Notes under the pieces: generated by a model | Database searches by the model: none | Told to the model about the DNA's origin: nothing | The model's input: the letters and a program-made list of their open reading frames with translations, nothing else | Made by a program: the position numbers and the translations under genes | Assembly: GCA_900554725.1 (NCBI GenBank) | Contig: USII01000043.1 | Span: forward strand, 1-7,887 | Origin: an uncultured Eubacteriales bacterium | Lineage (GTDB): Bacteria > Bacillota > Clostridia > Christensenellales > Christensenellaceae | Reading direction: 5' to 3' | DNA: 7,887 nucleotides | Part shown: positions 6,283-7,887 of the stretch, in pieces | Layout: each line of letters begins with the position of its first letter | Position numbering within the stretch: the first letter of the stretch is position 1

Positions 6283-7374
6283 ATGAGCCGTTTTTGCCCT
6301 CGCTGTGGAGCAGAACTATCGCCGGAAGATAGGTTTTGCTCTGCCTGTGGAGCGGCAGTGCCGGGCGCGGTGTTTTCAAGTAAGGCCGTCGGGCAGGAAC
6401 CGCTTACGGGAACAGCATTTATAGAAAAAAGCAAAGAATGGGCCCGCCCCCAAAAAGGCGGAATGCACCCAGGATTTATTGTGCTGCTGGTTCTGCTTCT
6501 GCTGGTCTTTTTGGGCGTGGCGGCGCTGCTGGGTATCCATTTATTTGGGGCGGATTCCGCGCGCCCCAGTTCGGAAAATCAGGTGGCAGAGGAAAAAGGT
6601 GTGGAGGCCCTTACTCCAAGCAGCGCTTCTTATTCACAGGAGAGAACTCTAACGCAGCAAGAAGCAGAGATGCTTCAGGATTTTATTTCCCAGTTTGAGC
6701 AGAGGGTGGAGCAGATACTGGTGCAAAACTGGGACGGGATGAGCATAAAAGGCGCCTATACGCTGGAAGGCTATGTGCTGGAGGGCAGCACGCTTTGGAA
6801 AGGCATGGATGCGCGGACGGGCGCTTGGAATGGCGCGCAGAAAGAGGGCCTGCCCGAGCTGGAAAGCTATCAGATAGAGAGCTACTCTGTGCAATGGGAT
6901 GGAGAAGTGCTTCTGTTGCATGCACAGGAGCGCCTTACGGGAAAAGATCCTTCAGGGAAGGAAATTGCCCTTCAATTTGAAGACACCTATATGCTGGAGC
7001 GCTATTTTGGCAATTACCGCTGCTTTGATGCCCAGTGCAGTGAACTGCTTGAGATGCTGGATCTCTATTATTGGGAAGCGACTTCCGCAAATTTGGAATT
7101 TTGGGTAATCTCGGGGGCCAGCCGCTACTATACGGATGAAGAGCTTGCGCGCGCCGATGCTTTTGAGCTTTCGGTTCTACGAAATGGCATGTATGCGCTC
7201 TGTGGAAAGATTTTTACGCAAAATGAGCCGGTGCGCAGTTTCTTTGAACAGTTCTACTGGTATGTTCCGGATACGGAAGACGATGAAATTGTCCGCAGCC
7301 GCATGAACGAATATCAGCTCTATAATGTCACCCGGATTTTGGAGATGGAAAGAGAAAAGGGGTACAGCGAGTGA
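6283..7374 (+). CDS. Zinc-ribbon, single-pass membrane protein with YARHG-like domain
   Basis: The protein has 363 residues. ATG 6283 has GGAGG at 6272-6276; the frame is open further upstream but that part overlaps the promoter. A cytoplasmic zinc ribbon comes first (CPRCG at 5-9, CSACG at 19-23, spacing CxxC-x10-CxxC). A flexible stretch precedes a membrane helix at about 64-88. The remaining 270 or so residues should be outside the cell: a low-complexity Ser-rich stalk, a middle region with paired YTLEGYVLEG and YQIESYSVQW strands, and a C-terminal YARHG-like domain at about 290-343. Its core LRNGMYALCGKIF (residues 299-311) replaces the usual YARHG with YALCG, followed by a WY motif. This zinc ribbon-TM-YARHG layout is common in Firmicutes, but its function is unknown; an envelope or sensory role is a guess. 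Confidence 0.85.
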   Translation: MSRFCPRCGAELSPEDRFCSACGAAVPGAVFSSKAVGQEPLTGTAFIEKSKEWARPQKGGMHPGFIVLLVLLLLVFLGVAALLGIHLFGADSARPSSENQVAEEKGVEALTPSSASYSQERTLTQQEAEMLQDFISQFEQRVEQILVQNWDGMSIKGAYTLEGYVLEGSTLWKGMDARTGAWNGAQKEGLPELESYQIESYSVQWDGEVLLLHAQERLTGKDPSGKEIALQFEDTYMLERYFGNYRCFDAQCSELLEMLDLYYWEATSANLEFWVISGASRYYTDEELARADAFELSVLRNGMYALCGKIFTQNEPVRSFFEQFYWYVPDTEDDEIVRSRMNEYQLYNVTRILEMEREKGYSE

Positions 7375-7806
7375 GAAATGTGTAAAAAAGAGGATAGAAC
7401 TCCCCTGGCCTGTTGGGCCTCTTCCTCTCGACTTCGGGTAGGATAGCCGCTGAAAAGCTCAGCCATATCTTTTCCCAAAGAAGCCGGGTCAGAGATTTCG
7501 CTGCAATAGTGTTTAGAATTAGAAGGGGATATTTGCAATTGCGCCTGCGGAAGGGAAGTATAAGCTAGGTTTGGGCGGCTCCCTAGCGAGGCATTTTGTA
7601 AGCAAATGGGCGATAGAATAGCATGGGTGCTTTGGAGGAAACTGCTAGACCGGGTTTTACTGGTGCGGGAGCATGGCGGCCCGAAGATGGGCGTTGCGAC
7701 AAACCGGCAGGAGGATGTTTTGCCCCAAAAAAGCATCGGCAAAGATTTGCGCACTTTCCCCAGGAATGCGGGTATGCGCTGTAAATGCCGGAGGAGGAAA
7801 TTAAAA
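7375..7806. other. Unexplained convergent intergenic interval, possible pseudogene or RNA
   Basis: About 430 nt with no gene I recognise. On the minus strand one frame is open across the whole stretch into the end of the membrane-protein gene, with ATG at 7754. It has no convincing ribosome site and is rich in Ser, Pro and Leu. A different minus frame gives a protein-like piece (RIPGESAQIFADAFLG near 7770-7720) ended by in-frame stops. On the plus strand a frame runs open from 7564 to the window edge, through a terminator. A plus-strand fold is possible: CCGGGTTT (7650-7657) with AAACCGG (7701-7707), enclosing GCCC/GGGC. I saw no hallmark motifs of tmRNA or RNase P RNA. Confidence 0.4.
7384..7428 (-). 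terminator. Candidate minus-strand terminator
   Basis: Read on the minus strand, AGAGGA (from 7428-7423) pairs with TCCTCT (from 7394-7389) and continues into T residues from the A-run at 7384-7389. An inner GGCC/GGCC stem (7407-7410, 7416-7419) strengthens the fold. On the plus strand there is no T-run, so it does not serve the upstream membrane-protein gene well. It suggests that some minus-strand transcript ends here. Confidence 0.4.
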
Positions 7807-7843
7807 AAAGAGGCCGCTTTCTTTGCGGGCCTCTTTGCTTTTT
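7803..7843 (-). terminator. Bidirectional terminator between convergent units
   Basis: AAAGAGGCCGC (7807-7817) pairs with GCGGGCCTCTTT (7825-7836) with one bulged G; the loop is TTTCTTT. On the minus strand the stem runs directly into seven T residues (from 7803-7809), ideal for ending a gene entering from the right. On the plus strand it is followed by GC and then five T residues (7839-7843), so it could also stop transcripts from the left. Confidence 0.82.
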
Positions 7844-7887
7844 ATGCGGGCTGCGGCTGCACCCAGAGCAGCCTGCGCTTTATGCGC
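7842..7887 (-). CDS. Possible C-terminal fragment of a minus-strand gene
   Basis: Read leftward from the window edge, one frame gives RIKRRLLWVQPQPA followed by TAA at 7844-7842, immediately before the minus-strand terminator stem. A second minus frame stays open through the terminator, which makes it less likely to be the coding one; the third stops at once. Fourteen residues cannot identify a family. The call rests on stop-codon placement next to the terminator. Confidence 0.35.
   Translation of the reverse strand, partial: RIKRRLLWVQPQPA

Noticed and set aside
7320..7754. 144-codon minus-strand open frame in the convergent block
   Set aside because: It extends into the membrane-protein coding sequence, has no clear ribosome site, crosses the candidate minus-strand terminator, and its Ser/Pro/Leu-rich composition resembles a random reading. 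Kept only as part of the unexplained block.
7375..7806. tmRNA or RNase P RNA in the convergent block
   Set aside because: I found no GTTCGA-type tRNA arm, tag-peptide coding stretch, or conserved RNase P core such as GAGGAAAGTCC on either strand.

Overview
The window looks like chromosome from a spore-forming member of the Bacillota, most likely a Clostridia-type anaerobe. The basis is purine-rich Shine-Dalgarno sites 5-10 nt before nearly every start, GTG starts, Firmicutes-type families (tandem PepSY protein, zinc-ribbon/YARHG membrane protein, stand-alone HD hydrolase) and a BclA-like collagen protein of the kind found on spore surfaces. Base composition looks balanced to slightly GC-rich by eye. 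I cannot name a genus. No transposase, integrase, tRNA, rRNA or CRISPR array is visible.

Layout, left to right. (1) 1-2606: the last ten codons of an OmpR-type response regulator, its sensor histidine kinase (overlapping by GTGA) and a membrane-anchored protein with four tandem PepSY domains, closed by a strong terminator. This is an envelope-sensing two-component operon. (2) 2647-5289: a sporulation-type (sigma-K-like) promoter candidate, a family-2 glycosyltransferase with a TPR-like tail, and a 440-residue collagen-like protein with 87 Gly-X-Y triplets, rich in threonine and followed by a C-terminal domain resembling BclA. A strong terminator closes the unit. My reading is a spore-surface module: the collagen-like protein forms a trimeric surface filament and the glycosyltransferase decorates its threonines. 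(3) 5290-5579: a gene-poor gap with a G10 tract and an extended -10 promoter. (4) 5580-6167: an HD-superfamily hydrolase. (5) 6226-7374: a promoter and a zinc-ribbon, single-pass membrane protein with an extracellular YARHG-like domain. (6) 7375-7887: a convergent interval of about 430 nt with no identifiable gene, flanked by hairpins whose U-tracts lie on the minus strand, then probably the last codons of a minus-strand gene leaving the window.

The most interesting part is the glycosyltransferase/collagen pair. Its gene order resembles the sgtA-bclA3 arrangement of Clostridioides difficile. The collagen protein also has a Cys-cluster N-terminus and a single-glycine break in the triplet register. 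The convergent interval at the right end is the least explained sequence.
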